Positions 6,986 to 7,611 of a DNA stretch of 7,611 bases are shown here, one piece after another. Position 1 is the stretch's first letter, and each line of letters opens with the position of its first letter. Made by a program: the position numbers and the translations under genes. Below the pieces are notes generated by a model. The model was not told where the DNA came from, ran no database searches, and was given only the letters and a program-made list of their open reading frames with translations. Location of the stretch: contig UROZ01000091.1 in the NCBI GenBank assembly GCA_900549655.1, positions 1-7,611 on the forward strand. Direction: 5' to 3'. The stretch comes from an uncultured Collinsella sp. GTDB taxonomy: Bacteria > Actinomycetota > Coriobacteriia > Coriobacteriales > Coriobacteriaceae.

Positions 6986-7014
6986 ACTATACGGGAACTC
7001 GGACGGCGATGCAA
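6986..7014 (-). promoter_or_regulatory. Vegetative-type promoter of tRNA-Ala
   Basis: On the minus strand TTGCAT (7014-7009) and TATAGT (6991-6986) are separated by exactly 17 nt, close to the TTGACA/TATAAT consensus. Transcription would begin around 6979, only about 6 nt before the mature tRNA 5' end. AT-rich sequence with T and A runs lies upstream of the -35 (about 7019-7031). Confidence 0.8.
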
Positions 7015-7026
7015 GGACAATTTTGG

Positions 7027-7058
7027 AAAAACTTTCGCCCGCGCCGGCTAGGGCGAAA
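7027..7058 (-). terminator. Possible intrinsic terminator of a leftward transcript, upstream of tRNA-Ala
   Basis: TTTCGCCC and GGGCGAAA form a perfect 8-bp inverted repeat (10-nt loop). On the minus strand this is followed by G and then TTTTT, as in an intrinsic terminator. It would end a transcript coming from the gene-free region to the right. No promoter or gene for such a transcript is obvious, so it may instead insulate tRNA-Ala from upstream transcription. Confidence 0.5.
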
Positions 7059-7087
7059 CACGACCCGCCCCGCGCAACCGGGTTTCC
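7043..7087 (+). repeat. Possible degenerate partial third copy of the palindrome arm
   Basis: GCCGG (7043) followed by CGCGCAACCG (7071-7080) and GGTTTCC resembles the left arm of the neighbouring palindrome, which has GCCGG (7154), CGCGCAACCG (7202-7211) and GGGCTCC in the same order but about 20 nt further apart. Only the 10-mer is exact, so chance similarity is possible. Confidence 0.35.
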
Positions 7088-7152
7088 TGTGCGCCGCCAG
7101 TCCCATTATCGGGTCCGATTGCGAACCGCCCCTCCTCTGCGCCTCAGAACTA

Positions 7153-7290
7153 TGCCGGTTTACTACGATGAATCAGGGATGTTCGACCACGCACGCCTTT
7201 TCGCGCAACCGTCGGGCTCCCTACCTGCGGTTTTGCAAACGGAGAACACGCGGTGCTCGGGACTCGCCGATCAGTCGTAGTAAACCGGCA
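7153..7290. repeat. 138-bp imperfect palindrome with 16-bp perfect terminal inverted repeats
   Basis: TGCCGGTTTACTACGA (7153-7168) recurs as its exact reverse complement at 7275-7290. Inside, the arms keep pairing with small bulges: 7170-7192 pairs with about 7250-7272, and GCAACCG (7205-7211) pairs with CGGTTTTGC (7228-7236), leaving an apical loop of about 16 nt. The whole unit could fold as one long hairpin or be two diverged repeat copies in inverted orientation. It lies in the gene-free interval between two tRNA genes, a common site for miniature mobile elements. A clear target-site duplication is not visible. A structured non-coding RNA is an alternative. The inverted repeat itself is certain; its nature is open. 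Confidence 0.85.
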
Positions 7291-7430
7291 ATGTTTTGAA
7301 ATGGCATCAGCTCGATTTCACGAATAAATGTGTTGGAGCCCTGAATTAATGACCTTAATTTTTTCTAAAACACGTCTTTTCTGCGACGCGCCCAGATTGG
7401 TTGTTGTTTAGTATTGGAATTGATCTTGCG

Positions 7431-7459
7431 TTGTGCGACTTGCTCGTGCATGGTAGTAT
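7431..7459 (+). promoter_or_regulatory. Candidate promoter for the CAT-anticodon tRNA
   Basis: TTGTGC (7431-7436) and TAGTAT (7454-7459) are spaced by 17 nt, a partial match to the vegetative consensus. Transcription would start near 7466, about 60 nt before the tRNA. Other weak -10-like hexamers occur closer to the tRNA (such as TAGAAT at 7502) but lack a good -35 element. Confidence 0.4.
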
Positions 7460-7472
7460 TTCACGACGTGAA
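7460..7472. promoter_or_regulatory. Operator-like dyad TTCACG-A-CGTGAA
   Basis: A perfect 6-bp inverted repeat around a single central A lies immediately after the candidate -10 and would cover the transcription start of the rightward tRNA transcript. Its compact symmetry is typical of a small dimeric repressor site, but no regulator gene is nearby and it could be chance. Confidence 0.35.
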
Positions 7473-7525
7473 GCGAAGAAATTAGGCCTAAGTTGCTTTA
7501 TTAGAATTGCATTCACCGTTCATAA

Positions 7526-7601
7526 GGGCTCTTGGCGCAACGGTTAGCGCAGGGGACTCATAATCCCTGGGTTCTGGGTTCGAATCCCGGAGGGCCCACC
7601 A
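7526..7601 (+). tRNA. tRNA with CAT anticodon (elongator Met or lysidine-type Ile2)
   Basis: Complete cloverleaf with encoded CCA: acceptor GGGCTCT/AGGGCCC, D arm GCGC/GCGC with an 8-nt loop, anticodon arm GGGGA-CTCATAA-TCCCT, a 5-nt variable loop, T arm CTGGG-TTCGAAT-CCCGG, and A73 then CCA. The fully paired first acceptor pair (G1-C72) argues against initiator tRNA, which usually has a mismatch at 1-72. CAT is shared by elongator Met and the AUA-reading Ile tRNA modified by TilS; C4-G69 leans slightly to Ile2, but I cannot settle this. Only 10 bases remain after it in the window. Confidence 0.93.
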
Positions 7602-7611
7602 CTATCTACCA

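Larger units (their letters stand above)
6992..7525. other. Intergenic region between divergent tRNA genes, without a convincing protein gene
   Basis: Apart from the tRNA promoters, the candidate terminator and the palindrome, I see no coding sequence here. Open frames at about 7009-7299 have no ribosome binding site, run across the palindrome and are rich in Arg and Pro. The part from about 7291 to 7525 is clearly more AT-rich than the rest of the window (for example 7341-7370). It contains only short dyads, including AATTAA/TTAATT (7344-7360) and the 10-bp palindrome TTAGGCCTAA (7482-7491). Confidence 0.7.

Noticed and set aside
6638..7051. 137-codon plus-strand frame running through the tRNA-Ala gene
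   Set aside because: It contains the GDRTPDLLTASQALSQLSYAP-type peptide that results from translating the antisense of a tRNA gene, a well-known annotation artefact; the rest is antisense to the ABC-F start and terminator.
7009..7299. Two overlapping plus-strand frames of 96 and 85 codons in the tRNA intergenic region
   Set aside because: There is no ribosome binding site, the first ATG overlaps the -35 of the tRNA-Ala promoter, the composition is Arg/Pro-rich without domains, and both frames run through the palindrome.
7344..7366. AATTAA/TTAATT dyad followed by T-rich sequence as a plus-strand terminator
   Set aside because: The stem is only A-T pairs, too weak for an intrinsic terminator, and no plus-strand gene precedes it.
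1..7611. CRISPR array, phage, transposase or defence genes
   Set aside because: No regularly spaced direct repeats, no integrase or transposase motifs and no nuclease/toxin genes are visible; the protein genes are core housekeeping types.

Overview
The window is GC-rich bacterial chromosome carrying a conserved housekeeping gene cluster, almost all of it on the minus strand. The protein sequences, the strong AGGAGG-type ribosome binding sites, the GC content and the gene order point to a high-GC Gram-positive. My best guess is a Coriobacteriia-type actinobacterium such as Collinsella; this is inferred from overall character, not from a marker gene.

In transcription order (right to left on the minus strand) the window holds: a consensus-like promoter, tRNA-Ala(GGC) and an intrinsic terminator (about 7014-6857); an ABC-F ATPase with a C-terminal coiled coil (6825-4792); a 98-residue membrane protein of unknown function starting at GTG (4805-4509); a site-2-type (M50) membrane metalloprotease (4499-3816); scpA (3731-2919) and scpB (2907-2179), the kleisin and winged-helix partners of SMC; rluB, a 23S rRNA pseudouridine synthase (2192-1230); cmk, cytidylate kinase (1163-477); and the start of plsC, an acyl-glycerophosphate acyltransferase cut by the left edge (473-1). 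Most junctions are 3-11 nt gaps or 14-nt overlaps with ribosome binding sites inside the upstream gene, so the set is probably one or two translationally coupled operons. The larger gaps are 66 nt (rluB-cmk) and 84 nt (M50-scpA). Chromosome segregation (ScpAB), ribosome function (RluB, ABC-F), nucleotide supply (Cmk) and phospholipid synthesis (PlsC) are grouped here, as they partly are in Firmicutes and other Gram-positives.

The right 600 bases contain no convincing protein gene. They hold the divergent control region between tRNA-Ala (minus) and a CAT-anticodon tRNA (plus, 7526-7601). Between the two lies the most unusual object in the window: a roughly 138-bp imperfect palindrome (7153-7290) closed by 16-bp perfect inverted repeats, with a degenerate third partial copy and an apparent minus-strand intrinsic terminator beside it. 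This could be a miniature palindromic (MITE/REPIN-like) element or a structured RNA. Apart from that element, an HX4E variant in the PlsC active site and the tRNA-terminator-ABC-F arrangement, the window looks like ordinary core genome; I see no defence, phage or biosynthetic system.
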